Shown here piece after piece: positions 53,632-62,115 of a DNA stretch of 64,000 nt. The translations under genes and the position numbers were made by a program. Below the pieces are notes generated by a model. The model was given only the letters and a program-made list of their open reading frames with translations, ran no database searches and was not told the origin of the DNA. The stretch spans positions 148,276 to 212,275 of the forward strand of contig NZ_LKEU01000035.1 of NCBI RefSeq assembly GCF_001766835.1, given 5' to 3'. This DNA is from Acetobacterium wieringae. GTDB taxonomy: Bacteria; Bacillota; Clostridia; Eubacteriales; Eubacteriaceae. Position 1 is the first letter of the stretch, and every line of letters starts with the position of its first letter.

Positions 53632-54969
53632 ATGTTTGATAGTATGACAGAACAAGAAGCTAGAACTTTAATATTAGAGATGGTAGATGAATACTGCGAA
53701 GGATATCATAAAACTAAAAATTATAAGAAAGGGCAACAGATATCCTATGCAAAACGTGTTTACAATAATGAAGAAATGGTTAATTTGGTTGATAGTGCAT
53801 TAGAGTTTTGGCTTACAGCAAGTCGATATACTGATATTTTTGAACGTGAGTTTTCGGCCTATTTAAATGTCAAATACTGTAGTCTTGTTAATTCAGGTTC
53901 ATCGGCTAATTTACTAGCATTTATGGCATTAACTTCGTCGTTATTAAAGGATAGGGCGATTAAACCTGGCGACGAAGTAATAACCGTTGCGGCTGGTTTT
54001 CCGACAACGGTTGCTCCAATTATTCAATATGGTGCGATACCTGTTTTTGTAGATGTGACGATTCCTGAATATAATATTGATGTTTCGCAGTTAGAGAATG
54101 CAATTTCAAAAAAAACGAAAGCTGTTATGCTAGCCCATACCTTGGGAAATCCGTTTGACATACAATCGGTAAAGAACTTTTGCGACAAGTATAATCTCTG
54201 GTTGATTGAAGATAATTGCGATGCTTTAGGATCACAATATTTAATAGATGGAGAGGAAAAATTCACAGGCACAATTGGAGATATTGGCACATCTAGTTTT
54301 TACCCTCCTCATCACATGACAATGGGTGAGGGTGGAGCAGTATATACTAATGATGCGCTTTTAAATAGAATCATTAGATCTCTTAGAGATTGGGGAAGGG
54401 AGTGTTCTTGTCCCTCGGGAAAGGATAATCTTTGTGGACATCGTTTTGATAAACAGTTTGGTGAGCTTCCATTGGGATACGATCATAAATATGTTTATTC
54501 GCATTTTGGTTATAATTTAAAAGCAACCGACTTGCAGGCAGCAATAGGCGTAGCACAATTAAGAAAATTATCATCTTTCATTGAAAAGCGACGTTACAAC
54601 TTTAAAAAACTAAAAAGTGAATTGCAGTGTCTGGAAGAAAAGTTAATACTTCCTATGCCAGAAAAAAACTCAAATCCAAGTTGGTTTGGTTTTATAATAA
54701 CTTGTAAAAATGGAGTAAAAAGGCATGAATTGATTCAATATCTAGAGGAAAAAGGGATCCAAACCAGAATGCTTTTTGCAGGTAATTTAATCAAGCATCC
54801 CTGCTTTGATGAAATGCGAAGAGTGGGTGAGGGATATAGAGTTGTTGGAAAGTTGAAAAAAACAGATGTGATTATGAATGATACGTTTTGGATTGGGGTT
54901 TATCCAGGAATGACAGATGAAATGATTGATTATATGGTTGAAACGATAAAAGAAGCAGTGGAGTTGTAA
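53632..54969 (+). CDS. rfbH: CDP-4-keto-6-deoxyglucose 3-dehydrase (E1), RfbH-like
   Basis: PMP- and [2Fe-2S]-dependent C-3 deoxygenase. The fold is DegT/DnrJ aminotransferase-like, but the usual PLP lysine is replaced by His in FYPPHHMTMGEGGA (H227-H228), the E1 hallmark. Cluster ligands fit C196, C258, C260 and C268 (RECSCPSGKDNLCGH), a C-x1-C-x7-C set with a distant first Cys. The 445 aa are normal. It needs a CDP-glucose 4,6-dehydratase and a reductase partner, neither seen immediately here. AAAGGAGCG precedes the ATG. Confidence 0.94.
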   Translation: MFDSMTEQEARTLILEMVDEYCEGYHKTKNYKKGQQISYAKRVYNNEEMVNLVDSALEFWLTASRYTDIFEREFSAYLNVKYCSLVNSGSSANLLAFMALTSSLLKDRAIKPGDEVITVAAGFPTTVAPIIQYGAIPVFVDVTIPEYNIDVSQLENAISKKTKAVMLAHTLGNPFDIQSVKNFCDKYNLWLIEDNCDALGSQYLIDGEEKFTGTIGDIGTSSFYPPHHMTMGEGGAVYTNDALLNRIIRSLRDWGRECSCPSGKDNLCGHRFDKQFGELPLGYDHKYVYSHFGYNLKATDLQAAIGVAQLRKLSSFIEKRRYNFKKLKSELQCLEEKLILPMPEKNSNPSWFGFIITCKNGVKRHELIQYLEEKGIQTRMLFAGNLIKHPCFDEMRRVGEGYRVVGKLKKTDVIMNDTFWIGVYPGMTDEMIDYMVETIKEAVEL

Positions 54970-54970
54970 T

Positions 54971-55861
54971 TTGAAAATCTTATTAACAGGAGCTACTGGT
55001 TTTTTGGGAAGTTATCTTTTAAAAGAGTTTATTCATAATAACTACCAGGTTATTGTTTTGAAGCGAAGTACATCAAATATTTTTAGAATTAAAGAAGCTA
55101 TTCCTAAAGTTAAGTACTATGATATTGATAAAATCAATATAAAACAAGTTTTTATGGAAAATCCTGGCATTGATGCAATTTTTCATACGGCAACATGTTA
55201 TGGTCGTAAGGCTGAAAGTCTAAAAGAAATGATTAACACTAATTTAGTGTTTCCATTGGAAATACTTGAAGTAGCGTCTCAAGAAAATGTTAAAGAATTT
55301 TGGAATATTGATACAGTATTATTTAGGAATACTAATCATTATGCTTTATCTAAGAAACAATTTAAAGATTGGGGTAGAGATTTAGCTCTGAAAAAAAAGA
55401 TTAAGTTCTACAATTTGAAAATGGAACATATGTATGGGAGACTTGATGATAATGATAAGTTTATAACTTATGTTTTAAACAAATGCCTATCTAACAAGGG
55501 ATCAATTGACTTGACATTTGGCGAACAGAAGCGTGATTTTATTTATATTGAAGATGTAGTGAAAATAATTAATTTTCTATTAAATAACATAATGATCAAA
55601 GATGCCAATTTTAAAGAATTTGAAGTAGGTACGGGTACTTCGATTAAGATAAAAGATGCAGTGAAAATCATAAAAAAAGCTACAAAATCTAATGTTAATT
55701 TAAATTTTGGGGCACTGAATTATCGTGAAAATGAATTGATGGAGTCTAGTGCAAATTTAGATGCGCTTATAAGGGTAGGATACAATATAGACTTAACAAT
55801 GGATTTCTGCCAAGGAATAAAGTGTTTGCTAAATAATGAGGAGTTCAATTGCGAAAGTTAA
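54971..55861 (+). CDS. NAD-dependent epimerase/reductase (RfbJ-like SDR)
   Basis: Extended SDR with GATGFLGSY (about residues 7-15) and catalytic YALSK (about 131-135). After rfbF and rfbH it is positioned to reduce the 4-keto group of a CDP-3,6-dideoxyhexose, like abequose, paratose or related synthases; which sugar cannot be told. It starts at a TTG 1 nt after the rfbH stop, without a strong ribosome binding site, so coupling to rfbH is likely. The 296 aa are typical. Confidence 0.8.
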   Translation: MKILLTGATGFLGSYLLKEFIHNNYQVIVLKRSTSNIFRIKEAIPKVKYYDIDKINIKQVFMENPGIDAIFHTATCYGRKAESLKEMINTNLVFPLEILEVASQENVKEFWNIDTVLFRNTNHYALSKKQFKDWGRDLALKKKIKFYNLKMEHMYGRLDDNDKFITYVLNKCLSNKGSIDLTFGEQKRDFIYIEDVVKIINFLLNNIMIKDANFKEFEVGTGTSIKIKDAVKIIKKATKSNVNLNFGALNYRENELMESSANLDALIRVGYNIDLTMDFCQGIKCLLNNEEFNCES

Positions 55862-57129
55862 ATACAATTATTTTAGGTGCCGGGATTTCAGGGATGGCTG
55901 TTCAATATTTTTTAAAGACCGAAAATATTATTATTGAAAAAGAAAATTATTGGGGAGGCCTATGTCATTCATTTAATATTAATGAATTTATTTTTGACAC
56001 ATTCATTCATCTTTCCTTTACGGAGGTAAAAGAAGTTGCTGAAATATTTGAAAAAAGTTCGTGGAGCTTTAAACATAAACCAAGGGCTTTCAATTATTAT
56101 AATGGGCATTGGATAAAGCACCCTGCACAAAACAACATTTTTTCTTTAACATCCGAAGAAAAAACAAAAATTATTATGGGTTTTATTAATCGAAAGTCCT
56201 TTCTAATAAAAAACTACGAGGACTGGTTGAGGATTCAATTTGGTGACTATTTTGCAGAACATTTTCCAATGAAATATACAAAAAAATATTGGACCGTGGA
56301 TGCTAAAAGACTTGAAACAAAATGGGTTGGAGATCGTGTTTACCAAGCACCGATACAAGAAGTAATCAAAGGGGCTTTTGAAGAAGACAAAATTAATCGT
56401 TTTTACGCTAAAGAAATGAGATATCCTTTTAAAGGGGGGTATCAGAGTTACCTGAAAGAACTAGTCGATGAAAATAATATTGATTTTAACTCAAAAGTAG
56501 TGTTAATTGATCCAGAAAAGAAAATGGTAATTACAGATAATAAAAAAACGTACTATTATGAAAATTTAGTATCGACGATACCCTTACCGGAATTATGCAA
56601 GATCATTAAAGGAGTACCAGCTGAAATTTTAGAGGTAGCTGAAAAATTAAACTATACTTCTGGCATTATTGTATCATTAGGTTTTAATAAACTGGATATT
56701 CCCAAACATCTTTGGTATTATATATATGATGACGATATTTTGCCTTCTAGGGTTTATGCACCTAGCTTAAAATCAATAAATAATGTTCCGGAGGGGTGCA
56801 GTTCAATTCAAGCGGAGTATTATTTTTCAAAACTAAATCCGCTAAAATACTCATTAGAAGAGGTCTTAGAGAAGACGATCGAAAAGCTTGGTCCAATTAT
56901 GAATTTTTCAGAAATAGATATTCGTGTAAGAGATGTTCGACAAATTGATTATGCCAATGTTTTATTTACAAAAGATATTTACGAAAATAGAGAAATGATA
57001 CTTAATTATTTAGATAAGATAAATATTAAATGTGCAGGTCGTTTTGGCGAATGGGACTACTTATGGAGTGATCAGAGTTTAATTAGCGGGAAAAAAATGG
57101 CAGAAAGGATAAATAGTGCTTTACAATAA
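55849..57129 (+). CDS. NAD(P)-binding flavoprotein, UDP-galactopyranose mutase/protoporphyrinogen oxidase-like
   Basis: FAD-dependent protein of 426 residues. The dinucleotide motif is IILGAGISGMAVQYFLK (residues about 7-23), followed by EKENYWGGLCHSF. Conserved aromatic segments (KYTKKYWTVDAKRLETKWVG) resemble UGM-like amine oxidoreductases rather than true PPOX. It may isomerise or oxidise a nucleotide or lipid-linked sugar. It starts at TTG 55849, 5 nt after GAGGAG and overlapping the SDR gene by 13 nt. Confidence 0.8.
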   Translation: MRKLNTIILGAGISGMAVQYFLKTENIIIEKENYWGGLCHSFNINEFIFDTFIHLSFTEVKEVAEIFEKSSWSFKHKPRAFNYYNGHWIKHPAQNNIFSLTSEEKTKIIMGFINRKSFLIKNYEDWLRIQFGDYFAEHFPMKYTKKYWTVDAKRLETKWVGDRVYQAPIQEVIKGAFEEDKINRFYAKEMRYPFKGGYQSYLKELVDENNIDFNSKVVLIDPEKKMVITDNKKTYYYENLVSTIPLPELCKIIKGVPAEILEVAEKLNYTSGIIVSLGFNKLDIPKHLWYYIYDDDILPSRVYAPSLKSINNVPEGCSSIQAEYYFSKLNPLKYSLEEVLEKTIEKLGPIMNFSEIDIRVRDVRQIDYANVLFTKDIYENREMILNYLDKINIKCAGRFGEWDYLWSDQSLISGKKMAERINSALQ

Positions 57130-58653
57130 ATGAAGCTAAATTTTGGGGTTGAAAATGAATTAGTCCCGAATTATTCACAAACCCGGACAGTTCGTGAAAA
57201 AGCATCATACTAAAGCTATTTTCAGGTTGATGCACCCGGAAAATATGAAACGACACAATGATAACCGAATTTTGAGTGACTTGCTCAATAAGCAAACAAA
57301 AAACCAGCTCAAAAGGGTAGACGAATCCCCGGGACTTTGTTTTTTCATTTAAAACGCTGCGTTGATTCGGCTGTTATTATTCCAGTTTGACCAGCAGGTT
57401 GTGAAACAGCTCCAGATATGGAAAGCTTGAGCTGAGTTTCAACCAGGTGGATCGTCCGGAACGGACGAGGCGGCCGGCTACTTTTATCAGAATCACACGC
57501 AGTGTCAACAACCGGCACTTACGATAGATTTTTGGAAGAACCAGTCGTTTCATGAAATTGATCAAATTATAGGCCAATCCGCGGATCAGCAACTTAACCG
57601 CATTGGTCAGGAAGGATGAGTGACTCAATGTATCCATGCCGAAATCAAGCTTGGCCTCCTTGATGAAATTTTCCATCTGCCCGCGTTTATGATAGACTCC
57701 GATGACCTCCTGAGGATGAGCCGTCAGGTTGGTGACAATAAAAGTGTGTCGTGGGCACAGCTCGTCGGCATGGCGTTCGACCCGGCAGACGACACGGCGG
57801 GATTTGTCCCAGCTTCCGGCCTGATAATTGAAATCATGATAAAGACTGTGGCTTTTGCTGTAATCAGTCCCATAGTTAGCATAAAACTCATCGTCAGCCG
57901 CCCTCGAACAGGCCGAGAGCTTGGCATTGAGTTTTAGTCGGATGACATAGTATACATCAAAATCATCCAGAAGTTCATAGAGTTCCGGTGTGGCAAAGCC
58001 GCTGTCACCCCGGAGAATCAGCTGGATGTCCGGAAACTTTGTCCGATACCACTGCAGCACCGGTTCAAGAAAAGCGACCACGTTATTGGAAGTGTAGACA
58101 CTGCCTTTGCGAAGTTCAGCTTTTAGCAGATCGCCGGTTAAACCATCAAAAACCATGAGTGGATGATAACCGGTTGTCCCGTAGTGATAATTGTAAGCTG
58201 AGTTTTCCTGATGCCCATGGGTGTCAATATGGGTCGAATCGACATCCAGCACCACGTACTCCGGCTGGTTCATTACATAGGCTTTTTCCACAAAATCAAG
58301 GAGTAGGTGGTCAAGCGTCTCCAGCATCCTGATATCAAAGTGATTCAGACATCGGGAAATCGTTGGTTGAGAAGCCAATGCTTTCTTCCCCAGGATCTGT
58401 GTGAAAGCCGGATCCAGACGCAGGTGGTCGGAGGCATCATCCGCATGGTAACCGGCAATGGTTGTGTACATCAGCTGTCGGATCACATCGGCTGTTGAAT
58501 GACAACGCTTTGCTGTTTGTGGGAAACACCCTTCAATCAGTCGGCTTAAACCAAGTGTTTCGTCAAAGCTCCGGGGAATTAGTAGTCCCGCATCGGATGA
58601 GAGATCCCCGCCATTAAAACTCACCTTCAGGTTTTTGTTGAAATTTACTATAA
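57130..58653 (-). mobile_element. IS1380-family element (ends approximate)
   Basis: It contains the transposase at 57377-58660. I could not find convincing terminal repeats; the left side (57130-57376) is non-coding and the right side abuts the IS3 element, so this copy may have lost one end. Confidence 0.55.
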
Positions 58654-58660
58654 TGTTCAC
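57377..58660 (-). CDS. IS1380-family transposase
   Basis: DDE transposase of 427 residues. The family start KVSFNGGDLSSDAGLLIPRS, the first Asp in VVLDVDSTHIDTHG, the second in ILRGDSGFATPELYE and the Glu in KRGQMENFIKEAKLD are visible. Its GTG start at 58660 lies within the inverted-repeat end of the neighbouring IS3 element, so its first residues may be altered. The catalytic part looks intact. GC content is higher than in the flanking sugar genes, consistent with recent arrival. Confidence 0.92.
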   Translation of the reverse strand: MNIIVNFNKNLKVSFNGGDLSSDAGLLIPRSFDETLGLSRLIEGCFPQTAKRCHSTADVIRQLMYTTIAGYHADDASDHLRLDPAFTQILGKKALASQPTISRCLNHFDIRMLETLDHLLLDFVEKAYVMNQPEYVVLDVDSTHIDTHGHQENSAYNYHYGTTGYHPLMVFDGLTGDLLKAELRKGSVYTSNNVVAFLEPVLQWYRTKFPDIQLILRGDSGFATPELYELLDDFDVYYVIRLKLNAKLSACSRAADDEFYANYGTDYSKSHSLYHDFNYQAGSWDKSRRVVCRVERHADELCPRHTFIVTNLTAHPQEVIGVYHKRGQMENFIKEAKLDFGMDTLSHSSFLTNAVKLLIRGLAYNLINFMKRLVLPKIYRKCRLLTLRVILIKVAGRLVRSGRSTWLKLSSSFPYLELFHNLLVKLE

Positions 58661-58704
58661 AAATAGTTGGACACAAAATCCAGAAAATAAGATAAACTAT
58701 ACAC

Positions 58705-58948
58705 ATGAGTAAAAAACGACGAACCTGGACCCCTGAGGAAAAAGCAACCATCGTATTGGAAAACCGAATTTATCGCCAATATGTCAGCCGTCTTCAATAA
58801 GAAAAATGAAGATGTGGACAAACTCAAACAGGAGCATGAAGATGAAAAGGAGCTGCTCGTAAAGAAAATAGGCGAATTAACACTGGATGTCGATTGGCTT
58901 AAAAAAAAACAAATTCAAATCTCTCAAATGAAGAAAAAAGAGCGTTAA
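58705..58948 (+). pseudogene. IS3 orfA, broken
   Basis: It begins MSKKRRTWTPEEKATIVLEN, the usual helix-turn-helix start, then shifts frame and stops at 58800. The C-terminal part (EFIANMSAVFNKKNEDVDKL, ending LDVDWLKKKQIQISQMKKKER) continues in another frame to 58948. The residues expected between the halves are missing, so there is an internal deletion plus frameshift. The A-rich AAAAAAG at 58934-58940, where orfB would be entered by -1 frameshift, is retained. Confidence 0.85.
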
Positions 58949-59781
58949 TTGATTGGAAGCACCCTTCCTTAACCATAAAAAAACAGTGTCAACTTCTGAT
59001 GCTATCGCGATCGACAGCTTATCATGTACCTGTAGATGTTTTGCCATCCAGGGATGAAATCAATATTAAAAATGCCATTGATCGTATTCATTACGAGGAA
59101 CCTGCCTTTGGCGTCAGACGAATCCGGAATGAACTGCATAAACAGGGTTTTCATAACGTGGGCAGATGTCTTGTCAGACGTTATATGATGGAAATGGATA
59201 TTGTCTGTTTCTATCCCGGTCCTAATCTGAGTAAGCGGGCCAAAGCTGCAAAAACCTATCCCTACCTGCTGAGAAATCTGGAAATTGACCGACTGAATCA
59301 GGTGTGGTCCATTGATATTACTTATATTGGAACTCCAAATGGATTTGTGTATTTAACCGCTATCATTGACTGGTATTCCCGCTATATTGTGGGATACACC
59401 ATCAGCAACACCCTGCAAACCGATATGGTCACCCGTGTTATAAAAAATGCCGTTGAAAACTATGGCGCACCTGAGATTATTAACAGTGACCAGGGCAGTC
59501 AGTTTACGTCAAATGCCTATATTGACCTGATTAAAAGCTTCAAAACAACTAAAATCAGCATGGATGGTAAAGGCCGTGCTACCGACAATATTGCCATTGA
59601 ACGGTTTTTCCGATCATATAAATGGGAACGCTTGTATTTGCTGTACCCGGAAACCGTTACTGAAGTGAAAGCTATGACAAAGGAATACATCGCTAAATAT
59701 AACCACAAGCGTGGTCACCAACGATTCGATTACAAAACACCGGCAGCTGTATTCTATGAAAATATGGCATTGGCTGCCTGA
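58936..59781 (+). CDS. IS3-family transposase orfB (catalytic part)
   Basis: DDE integrase-like domain. First Asp in QVWSIDITYIGTPNGFVYLT, second in INSDQGSQFTSNAYIDL, Glu in NIAIERFFRSYKWERLYL. The reading frame is open from about 58936 through the AAAAAAG run; an internal ATG at 58999 would give 260 aa. Normally it is made as an OrfAB fusion; with orfA broken, activity in cis is doubtful. Confidence 0.88.
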   Translation, partial: KRALIDWKHPSLTIKKQCQLLMLSRSTAYHVPVDVLPSRDEINIKNAIDRIHYEEPAFGVRRIRNELHKQGFHNVGRCLVRRYMMEMDIVCFYPGPNLSKRAKAAKTYPYLLRNLEIDRLNQVWSIDITYIGTPNGFVYLTAIIDWYSRYIVGYTISNTLQTDMVTRVIKNAVENYGAPEIINSDQGSQFTSNAYIDLIKSFKTTKISMDGKGRATDNIAIERFFRSYKWERLYLLYPETVTEVKAMTKEYIAKYNHKRGHQRFDYKTPAAVFYENMALAA

Positions 59782-59953
59782 TCAAAATGCGAAAGGAGAT
59801 TTATCTAAATATTTCTGATTTCGTGTCTTGACAAGCGTGTACATTATAGAAAGTAATGCTTTCATAGGCTTTGACGGGTTTTATTATGTTTTTGTGAATA
59901 ATACGGGTTAGTTTTTATTTATATAATATTACAAAAGAAAGGTTTTGAATGAT

Positions 59954-61066
59954 ATGGTTTTAAGAGCTAAAACTTTGGAGTTGTTTAAGTCAAACAATAT
60001 GAATGAAATCCAAAACAAGAATAGTGTATTTAATATAGCTGAGATTAATGATAACAAAGAAGTGTTGAATTCATATCCGAGGAGATTGGTATTTGAATTA
60101 ACAAACTTATGTAATTTAAGCTGTGTAATGTGCGGTAGAAATGATGCAGAATTTGAGCCAACTATATTCGATTTCGATTGGATGGAAAAATTCGATTCAG
60201 TATTGAGACATGTTGAAGAAGTAACGCTGATGGGATGGGGTGAACCTACAGTTCATCCGAAATTTATAAAAATATTAGAAAAATTGGATAAGTATAATGT
60301 TAGAAAGTATTTTTGTACAAATGGGATGAAGCTTGATGAGATTAAATCAGCGTTGTTTGACTATAATGTTGATATAATTGCAGTTAGTTTAGATGGTGCA
60401 GATGCTGAGAGTAATAGTCGAATTAGGGTAGGATCAGATTTCGATAAAATCGTCAATTCGTTGAAAGAAATTGTTAAAGAAAAAAAAGGCCGAAATACAG
60501 ATAAACCATATATCAATTTCGTTTTTACCGCAATGAAGTCGAATCTTCATCAAATTCCAGATATGGTAAAACTTACGAAGAAGATAGGTCTGCAAGAACT
60601 AAAAGTTGTTTATATGACAATATTTAACGAAAGAATGTTGCATGAATCTTTATATAATTCTGAATCAGATATCAACAAGATTTTTGAGCAAGCTACAGAA
60701 TTAGCGGAGGAATTAGATATCAGTATTAAATTACCTTATATACAAGGCGGAGATATTGCTGAAGATAATTATCATAAGAAGTGTTTTGTAGCTTGGAGAG
60801 ATTTTTTCTTAGGATCCGATGGTTATGTAAGACCATGTATGTCAACACCGATGAAGTTGTTTAATATTAATGATTACGAAGATTTTGATAAGATGTGGAA
60901 TTCGAAAGAATATGTCGATTTTAGGAAAAGGGTGAATGATAATAATTTAATGGATAATTCATGTAAAAACTGTTATCAATCATCTTTTGCAAATTGGAAC
61001 AATAAAGAATCATTTATACAAATAGGAAATGAATTCTCACCTGAATGGAAAAAGGATAAGGAGTAA
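59954..61066 (+). CDS. Radical SAM/SPASM domain protein
   Basis: A 370-residue radical SAM enzyme with C53-x3-C57-x2-C60 (LCNLSCVMCGRN), then TLMGWGEPTVHPKF and FCTNGMKLDEI. C-terminal cysteines (YVRPCMSTP and SCKNCYQS) suggest a SPASM auxiliary cluster. It lacks the N-terminal domain of the first radical SAM protein at 50065. The substrate is unknown; a methyltransferase gene follows 8 nt later. The ATG at 59954 is chosen over a TTG at 59945 that lies only 2 nt after GAAAGG. Confidence 0.84.
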   Translation: MVLRAKTLELFKSNNMNEIQNKNSVFNIAEINDNKEVLNSYPRRLVFELTNLCNLSCVMCGRNDAEFEPTIFDFDWMEKFDSVLRHVEEVTLMGWGEPTVHPKFIKILEKLDKYNVRKYFCTNGMKLDEIKSALFDYNVDIIAVSLDGADAESNSRIRVGSDFDKIVNSLKEIVKEKKGRNTDKPYINFVFTAMKSNLHQIPDMVKLTKKIGLQELKVVYMTIFNERMLHESLYNSESDINKIFEQATELAEELDISIKLPYIQGGDIAEDNYHKKCFVAWRDFFLGSDGYVRPCMSTPMKLFNINDYEDFDKMWNSKEYVDFRKRVNDNNLMDNSCKNCYQSSFANWNNKESFIQIGNEFSPEWKKDKE

Positions 61067-61074
61067 TATAACTT

Positions 61075-61827
61075 ATGATTAGTAAAGAAAAAAAATATCA
61101 GAATCAAGAGGATTTAAATCAATTTAAAGAAACCGAAAAGCTTTTCAGGAACGAAAATATTGATTTAATCGATAAAATAGAGAGCTTTGGAAAATATGCA
61201 ACAAGACAAAGCATTGCCAAATTTCTTACAAAATATGAATTATTTCAGAAGATAATTGGAGTAAATGGTTCAATTATTGAATGTGGTGTTTTACATGGAA
61301 ATGGGCTTTTAACATGGGCTAAATTGAGTAGTATATTTGAACCCGTTAATCATACGAGAAAAGTTGTAGGATTTGATACTTTCGAAGGATTTCCGAGTAT
61401 ACACGGTAACGATGATGAAACTGGAATTAGTGGGAATTTGAAGATTGGCGGAATGAAAGGAAGTTCTTTTAATGAAATCGTTGATGCGATCAAAGTTTAT
61501 GATATTAATAGAGCAATTAACCAAATTCCCAAAGTAGAATTAGTTCAAGGAGACCTATGTCAAACTGCTGAAAAGTACATTGAAGAAAATCCTCATACTG
61601 TCATCAGTCTTTTATACTTGGATTTAGATCTATATGAACCTACAAAAAAGGCATTAGAAATATTTGTACCTCATATGCCAAAAGGTGCAATTATTGCATT
61701 CGATGAATTAAATGCAAAAACGTTTCCAGGTGAAACAAAAGCTGTAGACGAAGTTCTTGGAATCAAAAACTTGGAAATAAAAAGATTTTTCTTTGATCCA
61801 TATGTATCTTACGTAGTTATAGGATAA
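61075..61827 (+). CDS. TylF/MycF-type O-methyltransferase
   Basis: Class I SAM-dependent methyltransferase, 250 aa. The SAM motif is IIECGVLHGNGLLTWAKL (about residues 67-84), followed by VVGFDTFEGFPSIHGND and the acidic metal/substrate site YLDLDLYEPTKKAL. TylF-like enzymes methylate sugar hydroxyls in glycans and macrolides; a surface-sugar substrate is inferred from context. AAGGAG precedes the ATG. Confidence 0.85.
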   Translation: MISKEKKYQNQEDLNQFKETEKLFRNENIDLIDKIESFGKYATRQSIAKFLTKYELFQKIIGVNGSIIECGVLHGNGLLTWAKLSSIFEPVNHTRKVVGFDTFEGFPSIHGNDDETGISGNLKIGGMKGSSFNEIVDAIKVYDINRAINQIPKVELVQGDLCQTAEKYIEENPHTVISLLYLDLDLYEPTKKALEIFVPHMPKGAIIAFDELNAKTFPGETKAVDEVLGIKNLEIKRFFFDPYVSYVVIG

Positions 61828-61860
61828 CACAAAATATGGATCGGTGCCTGACACTATTTT

Positions 61861-62016
61861 ATACTGGTTGGAGCGGCCATGGAGGCGTTTGTGGGAGCAG
61901 ATCCGCTGATTGTGGTAGAACACTTCGACAATTGATCGGGTCAGTCGCACATCGTCTTCCTGTTTGATGTATTCATAAGGAACCGAGTAATGCATTTTGT
62001 CGACTGAAATATGAAA
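61861..62016 (-). pseudogene. IS21 IstA transposase remnant
   Basis: About 52 residues read FHISVDKMHYSVPYEYIKQE, then VRLTRSIVEVFYHNQRICSH and KRLHGRSNQY, which is the C-terminal part of IstA. Sequence on both sides is unrelated to IstA, so it is a fragment. Bases 62017-62115 hold an inverted repeat and no gene. Confidence 0.8.
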
Positions 62017-62024
62017 TGACAAGT

Positions 62025-62100
62025 TTGACAAAATGTAAAGTTGACATGAAAACGGGCACTAATATGCGATCGTCTCCATGTGAACTTTACATTTTACAAC
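62025..62100. repeat. Inverted repeat at the island edge
   Basis: TTGACAAAATGTAAAGTTGA (start of 62025-62048) and its near complement at 62077-62100 match at 18 of 19 positions over AAAATGTAAAGTTnACATG. The arms are 28 nt apart. They resemble the repeated ends of IS21-type elements and lie between the IstA remnant and the recombinase genes. Confidence 0.65.
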
Positions 62101-62115
62101 CCTGTAAGATGTAAA

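Larger units (their letters stand above)
58654..59843 (+). mobile_element. IS3-family element
   Basis: The left end (TGTTCAC then GGACACAAAATCCAGAAAATA, 58654-58687) and the right end (complement TGTACAC then AGACACGAAATCAGAAATA, to 59843) are imperfect inverted repeats. The similarity extends 6 nt outward on each side (CTATAA / TTATAG). It contains a broken orfA and an intact-looking orfB. No clear target duplication is visible. Confidence 0.78.

Noticed and set aside
53632..54969. The missing LegC aminotransferase of the nonulosonate path
   Set aside because: The PLP lysine is replaced by His and Fe-S cysteines are present, so it is an RfbH-type C-3 deoxygenase.
57083..57295. 70-aa minus-strand open frame between the flavoprotein gene and IS1380
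   Set aside because: No ribosome binding site, overlaps the 3' end of the flavoprotein gene, no family resemblance.
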